A stretch of 64,000 bases of DNA from positions 186,001 through 250,000 of the forward strand of contig NZ_VTPX01000002.1 of the NCBI RefSeq assembly GCF_008298015.1, given 5' to 3'. Below, piece after piece: positions 57,686 to 64,000 of the stretch. The notes below the pieces were generated by a model. It saw only the letters and a program-made list of their open reading frames with translations, was not told the DNA's origin and did no database searches. A program made the translations under genes and the position numbers. Source of the DNA: Salinicola corii. Lineage in GTDB: Bacteria > Pseudomonadota > Gammaproteobacteria > Pseudomonadales > Halomonadaceae. Within the stretch, counting starts at the first letter, position 1. Every line of letters starts with the position of its first letter.

Positions 57686-58270
57686 TCAGCCGCGGGTTTG
57701 GCCCGGCCCGTCGGCACGCGGGCAGGCAGCCGGGTCCTGGGAGACCTGGACCAGTTCGTCGACCGGAAACTCGAGTTGGCGGGCCTGCGATATCAGCGCC
57801 GTATAGGTGGGCTCGTCCAGTGTCGGATCCCGCGAAAGTATCCACAGGTAGTCACGGTCCGGACCGGCGACGAGGGCATGTTGATAACTTTCGTCCAGCG
57901 CCAGCACGCTGTAGCCCGCGTAGAAAGGACCGAAGAAGCTGACCTTCAGGTGGCCGACGTTGGGGTCCCCGGCGAAGCTGGCGTGCCCCTCGGCGCTCTC
58001 CCAGCGCCTCTTCGCAGGGTCGTAGCCGCGATTGACGACGCGGATGTCGCCATCGGCGCGGCGAGTGTACTCCGCGGTGACGCACTCCAGGCCTTCCTCG
58101 AAGCCGTGGTCGAGCCGGGCGATTTCGTACCACTGGCCCAGATACTGGTCGATCTGAAAGTCACCGACGGGCTGCGTTCCCTCGGGGACGCCCGTACAAC
58201 CCGCGAGCAGAGTGAAAGGGGCGAGCCAGGTCAGCCGCGGATATCGCGGGAGTCTCGAGGGCAGCAACAT
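57686..58270 (-). CDS. blc: Outer membrane lipocalin Blc-like
   Basis: A 194-aa bacterial lipocalin. The lipobox LLAGC gives a lipidated Cys, and the lipocalin motif is YLGQWYEIARLDHGFEEGLECVTAEY; FFGPFYAGYSVLAL and YLWILSRDPTLDEPTY are also typical. It probably binds lipids or helps envelope maintenance from the outer membrane. ATG 58270 has AAGGAAGG upstream. The C-terminal ~20 residues are a charged tail. Confidence 0.93.
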   Translation of the reverse strand: MLLPSRLPRYPRLTWLAPFTLLAGCTGVPEGTQPVGDFQIDQYLGQWYEIARLDHGFEEGLECVTAEYTRRADGDIRVVNRGYDPAKRRWESAEGHASFAGDPNVGHLKVSFFGPFYAGYSVLALDESYQHALVAGPDRDYLWILSRDPTLDEPTYTALISQARQLEFPVDELVQVSQDPAACPRADGPGQTRG

Positions 58271-58362
58271 GAGGATCCTTCCTTTTATGGCTGTTGCTGA
58301 GAGTTTCCCGATGAGAAAAAGTTGCATCCGCCGTCGCCGGATCCTGGAGAGACAATGCAGAC

Positions 58363-58384
58363 GACCGCTCCGGCTGGAGCGGTC
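58363..58384 (-). terminator. Hairpin after the hemerythrin gene
   Basis: GACCGCTCC and GGAGCGGTC form a perfect 9-bp stem with a 4-nt loop, 16 bp past the hemerythrin stop on the minus strand. The T tract is poor, so efficiency is uncertain. Confidence 0.5.
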
Positions 58385-58399
58385 GGCAGGTACCGTCAT

Positions 58400-58840
58400 T
58401 CAGCTGGCTTCCCGGCTCTCCATCTCGTGCCGGTAGGTCCTGGCCAGATCGGCCTTCGTCGAGTCATCCAGCGCGCGCCCCGCCAACTGGAAGACCTCAT
58501 GCTCCTCCTCGTCGAGATGATGCGTCACCAGATGCTGGAGTTTCTTGGCGCTGGCCAGCCAACCCGGAGAGTCGTATTCGGTGGCTTCCAGCGTTTCCAG
58601 CAGCTCGTCGATCTCGTGATGTTCGGCAACGCTGTGCCGGGCCTTCTCTTGGGTCATGTCGTATTCCATCATCGGAATATAGAGCGCCCGTTCTTCGGCG
58701 GCGGCGTGATTCTCGAGTTCGGCGCGCAGTCGTTGGAACAGCTCGTCGCGGCCTTCACTGTCGCCGTGGGTCTTGACCAGCAGATCCAGCAGGCGGCGCT
58801 GCTTGTCGTGACTTTCACGTAGGTCTTCGAAAAGCGTCAT
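58400..58840 (-). CDS. Hemerythrin-like domain protein
   Basis: A 146-aa four-helix bundle protein. Putative di-iron ligands are the His residues in RESHDKQRR, LENHAAAEERALY, VAEHHEIDE and LVTHHLDEEEHEVF, in the order expected for HHE cation-binding proteins. Such proteins bind oxygen or nitric oxide, or serve in stress protection. ATG 58840 is preceded by GGATGAGGACG. It is divergent from the sugar-acid dehydratase. Confidence 0.9.
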   Translation of the reverse strand: MTLFEDLRESHDKQRRLLDLLVKTHGDSEGRDELFQRLRAELENHAAAEERALYIPMMEYDMTQEKARHSVAEHHEIDELLETLEATEYDSPGWLASAKKLQHLVTHHLDEEEHEVFQLAGRALDDSTKADLARTYRHEMESREAS

Positions 58841-59011
58841 CGTCCTCATCCTTGTGTCGCGGTCCTTGCGGGTATCGGCAGCGATTCATGGTCGCCGCTC
58901 GCTACAAGGTTAGGCGATGAGGATGGGGGCTGCTAAATCCAGTTCATGACCATCTCACGGCTGGCTGCGGCTTAAGTCGGATGTCATTGCCGCGTCAACT
59001 GTGGTTATTTG

Positions 59012-59040
59012 TGTCAATAATATTATTGATAATATTGACA
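59012..59040. promoter_or_regulatory. GntR operator O1 upstream of dehydratase
   Basis: An AT-rich palindrome with 8-bp arms TGTCAATA / TATTGACA. Inside is AATATTATTGATAATAT (59019-59035), which recurs with one change at 61787-61803. It ends 11 bp before the dehydratase start codon and is flanked by GC-rich DNA. Confidence 0.75.
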
Positions 59041-59051
59041 ATGAGGGTGCC

Positions 59052-60812
59052 ATGGCAACCGACGGATCCAGCGACAAGCGGCACGACAATCATGACGAGG
59101 TGCGACGGACGGGCCTCAACCAGGGCCTGGTGAACTACGGCGACGCCGGTTTCTCCCTGTTTCTGCGCAAGGCCTTCATCAAGGGCGCGGGCTACAGTGA
59201 CGATGCACTCAATCGCACCATCGTCGGTATCGCCAATACGGGGAGCGGCTACAACCCCTGTCACGGCAACATGGCGCAGCTGATCGAGGCGGTGAAGCGC
59301 GGGGTGATGCTGGAGGGCGGACTGCCGATCGAATTCCCCACCATCTCGATCGCGGAGAGCTTTTCGACGCCCACCAGCATGTACCTGCGCAACCTGATGT
59401 CGATGGATACCGAGGAGATGATCCGCGCCCAGCCGATGGATTCGGTGGTGCTCATCGGCGGCTGCGACAAGACCGTACCCGCCCAGCTGATGGGCGCCGC
59501 TTCCGCCAACCTGCCGATGCTCGAGCTGGTGACCGGCGCCATGCTCACCAGCGGCCATCGTGGCGTCCGCGTGGGCGCGTGTACCGACTGTCGTCGCTAC
59601 TGGGGGATGTATCGCGGCCAGGAGATCGACGAGCAGGAGATCGAGGAGGTCAACGCCAAGCTGGTCGGCAGTGTCGGCACCTGCTCGGTCATGGGCACGG
59701 CCAGCACCATGGCCTGTATCAGCGAAGCGCTGGGCATCGCCTTGCCGGGCAGCGCCTCGCCGCCGGCGGTGACCGCGGATCGCATGCGCGTCGCGGAGGC
59801 GACAGGTCGCCAGGCCGTGATCAACGCGCGGGCAGGCGTGACGCCGGACAGTATCCTGACCGAGAAGGCGTTCGAGAATGCGCTGCGGGTGCTGCTGGCG
59901 ATCGGTGGTTCCACCAACGGGATCATTCACCTGACCGCCATCGCCGGACGCATGGGCATCGACATCGATCTGGCCGCCTTCGACCGCATGAGCCGCGAGA
60001 CGCCGGTGCTGGTCGATCTCAAGCCATCCGGTCAGCACTACATGGAAGACCTGCATCGTGCCGGCGGGCTGTCGACGGTGCTGCGTGAACTGAAGCCGTT
60101 GCTGCATCTGGACGCCATGACCGTGACCGGTCGCACGCTGGGCGAAGAGATCGACGCGGTGCCGGTATTCGACCAGCAGGTGGTACATCGCTTCGATTCG
60201 CCGCTCTATCCCGCCGGCGGGATCGCCTTCGTGCGCGGCAACCTGGCCCCCGACGGCGCGATCATCAAGCAGTCCGCCGCGGATGCCCGGCTGATGGAGC
60301 ACGAAGGGCGTGCGGTGGTGTTCGAGGATGCCGAGGACATGGCGGCGCGCATCGACGATCCGGAGCTGGACGTCACGGCGGAGGATGTTCTGGTGCTCAA
60401 GCGAATTGGCCCGGTGGGCGCACCGGGGATGCCCGAAGCCGGGTATCTGCCGATTCCGCGCAAGCTGGCCCGGCAGGGCGTGCGCGACATGTTGCGAATC
60501 TCCGACGGCCGCATGAGCGGCACCGCGGCGGGCTCCATCGTGCTGCACGTGACGCCGGAAGCCGCCCTGGGCGGGCCGCTGGCACTGGTCGAAAACGGCG
60601 ACCGGATTCGCCTGAGCGTCAGCGAACGCCGCCTCGAGCTGCTGGTCGATGACGCAGAACTGGCGCGACGCCGGGAAGGCTGGCGACCGGTCGCGCTGAC
60701 CGCCGAACGGGGATATCGCAAGCTGTTCCTCGAACAGATCACCCAGGCGGATCAGGGCTGCGATTTCACCTTCCTGCGACCGCCGAACATCCAGCGTCGG
60801 GTGCCGAAGTGA
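59052..60812 (+). CDS. IlvD/Edd family sugar-acid dehydratase
   Basis: A 586-aa dehydratase, probably for aldonates such as arabinonate, xylonate or gluconate. Cluster cysteines are C70 (GYNPCHGN), one in LIGGCDKTVPAQLMG and one in VGTCSVMGTASTMACI. The GCDKTVPA and GTCxxMGTA forms differ from biosynthetic IlvD ([18 protein letters not shown]) and match sugar-acid members. ATG 59052 follows GAGGGTGCC. A GntR operator lies before it and the regulator gene follows convergently. Confidence 0.88.
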   Translation: MATDGSSDKRHDNHDEVRRTGLNQGLVNYGDAGFSLFLRKAFIKGAGYSDDALNRTIVGIANTGSGYNPCHGNMAQLIEAVKRGVMLEGGLPIEFPTISIAESFSTPTSMYLRNLMSMDTEEMIRAQPMDSVVLIGGCDKTVPAQLMGAASANLPMLELVTGAMLTSGHRGVRVGACTDCRRYWGMYRGQEIDEQEIEEVNAKLVGSVGTCSVMGTASTMACISEALGIALPGSASPPAVTADRMRVAEATGRQAVINARAGVTPDSILTEKAFENALRVLLAIGGSTNGIIHLTAIAGRMGIDIDLAAFDRMSRETPVLVDLKPSGQHYMEDLHRAGGLSTVLRELKPLLHLDAMTVTGRTLGEEIDAVPVFDQQVVHRFDSPLYPAGGIAFVRGNLAPDGAIIKQSAADARLMEHEGRAVVFEDAEDMAARIDDPELDVTAEDVLVLKRIGPVGAPGMPEAGYLPIPRKLARQGVRDMLRISDGRMSGTAAGSIVLHVTPEAALGGPLALVENGDRIRLSVSERRLELLVDDAELARRREGWRPVALTAERGYRKLFLEQITQADQGCDFTFLRPPNIQRRVPK

Positions 60813-60840
60813 TGGCGGGCCTCGAGGCCGATCACTCGTA

Positions 60841-61569
60841 TCAGCCGCCTTCCCGAATCCGGTACAGATGCAGATAACGTTCTTTCGAGGGCTGGAGATG
60901 CTGGTAGCAGAGGCGATGTAGCTCGGCGCGGTCCTGGCGCTCGAGCGCGTCGATCATGGCGAGATGCTCGTCCCGGGCCAGCAGGATGGCCTGGCGGTCG
61001 GTGGTACCGATGAAACGAATGGCGTGGGCCTTCTGGGCGAACTCGTTGATCGTATCGGCGAGGTAGTCGTTGCCGCAGGCCGCGAACAGCGTGCGGTGGA
61101 AGGCGATGTTGTGGTGGAACACCGCGCGCAGGTCGCCGCTCTCCACGGCTGCGCTGTGCCGCTCCTGTATGTCGGTCAGGGCCTCGATCAACGCGGGTGG
61201 CGCCGGCATCGGAATACGGTCCGCGGCGGCCTCCTCGAGGAGCTCGCGCATGACGTAGATCCCCTCCACCTCCTGGGGCGTGTAGGACTTGACGAAGGCC
61301 CCGCGATTCTTGATCCGCTCCACCAGGCCGGCGTTTTCGAGCTGAAACAGCGCCTGGCGCACCACGTGGCGCTTGCCGGCGAAGCGCTGCATCAGGTCCT
61401 CCTCGACCAGCCTCTCCTTGGGGTGCGCGCGATTGAGCACGATGTCCTCTTCGATGGCCGAGACGATATCGGCGACGCTTGCCCCCTCGGCCTGGGTGTC
61501 CGCGGGTTCGTCGGCGAGACGATGGCCGGTGTCGGCGGTGGTCGGTCTGGCGGTGTCTCGCTTTGGCAT
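60841..61569 (-). CDS. GntR family regulator, FadR subfamily (FCD domain)
   Basis: A 242-aa regulator. The winged helix is VSAIEEDIVLNRAHPKERLVEEDLMQRFAGKRHVVRQALFQLENAGLVERIKNRGAFV, residues ~35-93. The C-terminal FCD domain shows the metal/ligand histidines (FHHNIAFHRTLFAACGNDYL; ARDEHLAMIDAL). FCD regulators usually sense organic or sugar acids. Copies of one AT-rich operator flank it, before the dehydratase and before the TTT transporter, so it likely controls both. Confidence 0.93.
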   Translation of the reverse strand: MPKRDTARPTTADTGHRLADEPADTQAEGASVADIVSAIEEDIVLNRAHPKERLVEEDLMQRFAGKRHVVRQALFQLENAGLVERIKNRGAFVKSYTPQEVEGIYVMRELLEEAAADRIPMPAPPALIEALTDIQERHSAAVESGDLRAVFHHNIAFHRTLFAACGNDYLADTINEFAQKAHAIRFIGTTDRQAILLARDEHLAMIDALERQDRAELHRLCYQHLQPSKERYLHLYRIREGG

Positions 61570-61947
61570 GAATGTGTTCCCGTCACGATGAAGTTCCCGT
61601 CACTCGGTCGCCATTGTCCGCAGCGGACAGGGGTTGGAGCAAGCGTCCCACGCTGCTGGATCGGCGATATCGCGCCACGGCCGGCTGCAGAATCGATTCT
61701 GCCACGCCGATTTCGACGATGACGCTGATTTTTCGGCTTATGGCGCCATTTTTCACGACGTTACTGCTTTAGTCTCTATTGGCATTAATATTATTGACAA
61801 TATAATCGATAAATTAATACGTTCTTCTCATCGCGGCAAGAACAGCAAGACAAGAACCGGCGCGACAAGGACAGAAACGACAAGGACAGATACGACAGCG
61901 AACAAGCACGACAACGATAAACAGACTCCATTAGAGAGGAATCGACC
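61570..61947. promoter_or_regulatory. Divergent region gntR / tctC with leader repeats
   Basis: 378 bp without a supported gene. It holds the GntR operator O2 (61787-61803) and a purine- and CA-rich leader before tctC: CGACAAGGACAGAAA (61863-61877) and CGACAAGGACAGATA (61878-61892) are a 15-bp tandem repeat, with further CGACA units to ~61920. GAGAGGAAT before the ATG is the ribosome-binding site. Confidence 0.55.
61787..61803. promoter_or_regulatory. GntR operator O2 upstream of tctC
   Basis: AATATTATTGACAATAT differs at one of 17 positions from 59019-59035 before the dehydratase. It lies in the divergent gntR/tctC spacer, ~145 bp before tctC. Confidence 0.75.
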
Positions 61948-62928
61948 ATGTACGCCAAAGCCCTTTGCCACTGGCTGACGATCACCGCCGTGGCCATCAG
62001 TCTGTCTCCCCTGGCGCAAGCCGCCGATTACGTGGGAGGCGATGAAGTCACCGTTCTGCAGGGTTTCAAGCCGGGGGGCGGGAGCGATGCCCTGGCACAG
62101 CTGGTCCAGCCGCGCCTGAGCGAGATCCTCGGCGTCGATTTCGTCAACGAGTACATGCCTGGCGCCACCGGGGCCGTGGCCTGGACGCGACTGGCCAAGC
62201 AGTCGCCCAACGACGGCAGCACCATCAGCATCACCAACACGCCGATGCTGATGACCAACTACATCATGAACGATGCCATCACCTACAACACCGACGAGAT
62301 GACCCCGATCGCCAACGTGGTGACCGACCCGGGCATCGTCGTTGTCAGTGCGGACAGCCCCTATCAGACCATCGAGGATCTCTTCGCGGCCGCCGAGCAG
62401 AGCCCGGGTACCGTGACCATCGGCAACTCCGGCGTCGGCGGCGACGACTTCTTCACCACCATCCTGCTCGAGCAGGCCAAGGGGCTGTCATTCAAGAAGG
62501 TGCCGTTCCAGGGCGATGGCCCCTCTGCGACGGCGGCCATGGGCGGCAAGATCGATGCCAGCTTCAACAACGTCGGCAATGTCTACGGTCAGGTCGAGTC
62601 CGGCAACCTGAGGGCGCTGGCGGTGTTCGCCGAAAAGCGACTGACCAGCCTGCCTGACGTGCCCACCATGAAAGAGAAGGGGGTCGATGTGGTGGCGGGC
62701 TCCTCGCGTGGCTACAGCGCGCCGGCGGGCATTCCCGACGAGGCCCGGCAGCAACTGATCGCGGCGTTCCAGACCCTGGCCAAGGATCCCGACTTCCAGG
62801 CCCAGGCGGAGAAGCGCGCCATGAATCTCGATGTCGTCACCGGCGATGACTACCGCGCCATGATCGACAAGATGGAAAGCGACTATCGAGAGATATGGGA
62901 TTCGGTCAAGGATCAGATAGGTCGTTGA
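61948..62928 (+). CDS. tctC: Tripartite tricarboxylate transporter binding protein (TctC)
   Basis: A 326-aa periplasmic binding protein of the TTT (Bug) family. The signal peptide ends at AQA-AD. Family blocks include VTVLQGFKPGGGSDALAQLV, VNEYMPGATGAVAWTRLAKQSPNDGSTI and LPDVPTMKEKGVDVV. Bug proteins bind carboxylates; given the neighbouring sugar-acid dehydratase and GntR gene, an aldonate is a reasonable guess. tctB and tctA follow. Confidence 0.94.
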   Translation: MYAKALCHWLTITAVAISLSPLAQAADYVGGDEVTVLQGFKPGGGSDALAQLVQPRLSEILGVDFVNEYMPGATGAVAWTRLAKQSPNDGSTISITNTPMLMTNYIMNDAITYNTDEMTPIANVVTDPGIVVVSADSPYQTIEDLFAAAEQSPGTVTIGNSGVGGDDFFTTILLEQAKGLSFKKVPFQGDGPSATAAMGGKIDASFNNVGNVYGQVESGNLRALAVFAEKRLTSLPDVPTMKEKGVDVVAGSSRGYSAPAGIPDEARQQLIAAFQTLAKDPDFQAQAEKRAMNLDVVTGDDYRAMIDKMESDYREIWDSVKDQIGR

Positions 62929-62960
62929 GTAACCTGCGAGTCGTCGAGGAGTAAGGCGCC

Positions 62961-63440
62961 ATGAACGTCAGTCGTTTGCTGCTGGGAGTGTTCGGCATCG
63001 TCGTGGCCGGCGTCTTCTTCCTCGATGCCAGCCAATATCCCCGTGCCGCCGCCCAGATGCCGATGATCTATGCGGTCTCCGTCGGGCTGCTGTCGCTGGC
63101 GATGGTGGCCAGCGAGCTGCGGCTGCAGCGTCGCGCGCCGGCCACTCGCGGCACCGTCGCCGAGCCAGTCGACCGGGAAGCTGACGAGGCATCGCTGGCG
63201 CCTAGACGCTGGGCGGCGGTCGCCGCCATCTTCCTGCTGGCGGTGGGGTACGTCGCGGTGATGACGACGCTCGGCTATGTGCTGGCCACGGCGCTGTTCA
63301 TGGCCCTGGCGCTGGCGATTCTGGGCACCGTGAAGTGGGCCTTCGCGCTGATCGCTGGCGCGGTGCTGATCGGCATGGTCTGCCTGGTGTTCGTGCAGTT
63401 CCTGGGCCTGCCGATTCCGCTATTGCCGAACTTCCTTTAA
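62961..63440 (+). CDS. tctB: TTT transporter small membrane subunit (TctB)
   Basis: A 159-aa protein with about four helices: LLLGVFGIVVAGVFFLDA, MIYAVSVGLLSLAMVASEL, AVAAIFLLAVGYVAVMTTLGYVLATALFMALALAI and FALIAGAVLIGMVCLVFVQFLGLPIPLLP. The final LGLPIPLLPNFL-type ending is standard for TctB. A hydrophilic loop separates helices 2 and 3. It lies between tctC and tctA. Confidence 0.92.
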   Translation: MNVSRLLLGVFGIVVAGVFFLDASQYPRAAAQMPMIYAVSVGLLSLAMVASELRLQRRAPATRGTVAEPVDREADEASLAPRRWAAVAAIFLLAVGYVAVMTTLGYVLATALFMALALAILGTVKWAFALIAGAVLIGMVCLVFVQFLGLPIPLLPNFL

Positions 63441-63498
63441 GGCCTTGTCGGAACGGGTAGCCACGACGCTCGATTCGAGCACAGGAGTGTAGACGCGC

Positions 63499-64000
63499 AT
63501 GGATTCCTCTCTGGTGATGATCGGGCTGGCCAATGTGCTCAGCGTCAACAACATTGCCTGCATCCTCGGCGGTACGCTGCTGGGGCTGTTCGTCGGGGCA
63601 ATGCCAGGGCTGTCGGCGACGATGGCGCTGGCCCTGCTATTGCCGCTGACGTTCAGCTTCGATCCGGCGACCGGGCTGAGCATGCTGGCTTCGCTCTACG
63701 TTGGGGCGTCCTACGGCGGCTCCATCGCCGCGATTCTACTACGCACGCCGGGCACGCCATCGGCGGCGGCGACCGTACTCGACGGCTTCCCGCTGTCGCA
63801 GCAGGGCAAGGCGGGACAGGCGCTGGGCATCTCGCTGTTCGCCTCTTTCTTCGGCGGGCTGATGAGCGGCATCGCGCTGCTGACAGCGGCTCCGCTGCTG
63901 GGCACGCTGGTGCTCGAGTTCGGCCCGGTCGAGCTGTTCGCCATCGCCGTGCTGGGCATCACCATCATCGGCTCGCTGGCTCAGGGATCGGTGATCAGTG
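63499..64000 (+). CDS. tctA: TTT transporter large membrane subunit (TctA), partial
   Basis: The first ~167 codons of TctA; the gene runs off the window end. The frame from ATG 63499 reads LGGTLLGLFVGAMPGLSATMALALLLPLTFSFDP, then YVGASYGGSIAAILLRTPGTPSAAATVLDGFPL, both diagnostic of TctA. AGGAG lies ~12 bp upstream. Full-length members have ~500 residues and 12 helices. Genes further right may include the rest of the sugar-acid pathway. Confidence 0.95.
   Translation, partial: MDSSLVMIGLANVLSVNNIACILGGTLLGLFVGAMPGLSATMALALLLPLTFSFDPATGLSMLASLYVGASYGGSIAAILLRTPGTPSAAATVLDGFPLSQQGKAGQALGISLFASFFGGLMSGIALLTAAPLLGTLVLEFGPVELFAIAVLGITIIGSLAQGSVIS

Overview
The window is GC-rich, densely coding chromosomal DNA from a gammaproteobacterium, most likely a halophile of the Halomonadaceae (Halomonas, Salinicola or Chromohalobacter type). 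This is inferred from the two-subunit arginine succinyltransferase, the bepA-tusA-perM / bcp / dapA-bamC-MBL-purC order, TRAP and TTT carboxylate transporters, PQQ genes and a dispersed Halomonadaceae-looking repeat. I see no rRNA, CRISPR, phage or complete insertion sequence. The only mobile traces are a 154-bp MITE-like element and a degenerate relative of it.

Layout. 1-1.4 kb: end of a pqq operon (pqqD, pqqE). 1.5-4.8 kb: scpA-scpB-rluB, then three identical tRNA-Lys genes. 4.8-15.3 kb: a serine hydrolase, bepA, tusA-perM, a LysE exporter with an AraC regulator, bcp, dapA-bamC-MBL hydrolase, purC. 15.3-21.3 kb: ppiA, two GNAT genes, trmO, HxlR-fabF, an SDR. 21.5-28 kb: arginine succinyltransferase pathway astC-aruF-aruG-astD-astB behind the MITE. 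28-33 kb: SPFH/NfeD pair, a TetR gene between two MFS genes. 33-40.3 kb: LysR, DUF1445, TRAP transporter, DUF2848 and amidase. 40.5-49.7 kb: ilvD, MetE-like protein, secreted small protein, phosphodiesterase, PQQ sugar dehydrogenase, AbrB-family membrane protein, ethanolamine-type permease. 49.7-56.3 kb: minus-strand unit with astE, a possible Arg-rich leader peptide, an arginine/ornithine ABC transporter, an AotO-like hydrolase and two binding proteins. 56.5-64 kb: gluconolactonase-like protein, lipocalin, hemerythrin, sugar-acid dehydratase, GntR regulator and a TTT transporter cut by the window end.

How the genes work together. Arginine import (aot) and degradation (ast) are complete here except for a visible regulator, but lie in two blocks 22-28 kb apart, with astE placed beside the transporter. 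A second theme is sugar oxidation outside the cytoplasm: PQQ synthesis, a PQQ-dependent sugar dehydrogenase, a Tat-exported lactonase, then a TTT importer and an IlvD/Edd-type dehydratase linked by a shared operator. The LysR-DUF1445-TRAP-DUF2848-amidase cluster looks like an uncharacterised carboxylate/amide catabolic unit.

The most interesting signals are regulatory: the Arg-codon leader peptide followed by a terminator upstream of the arginine transporter; identical 13-mers in the 5' regions of separate transport genes; and paired operators for the TetR and GntR regulators.
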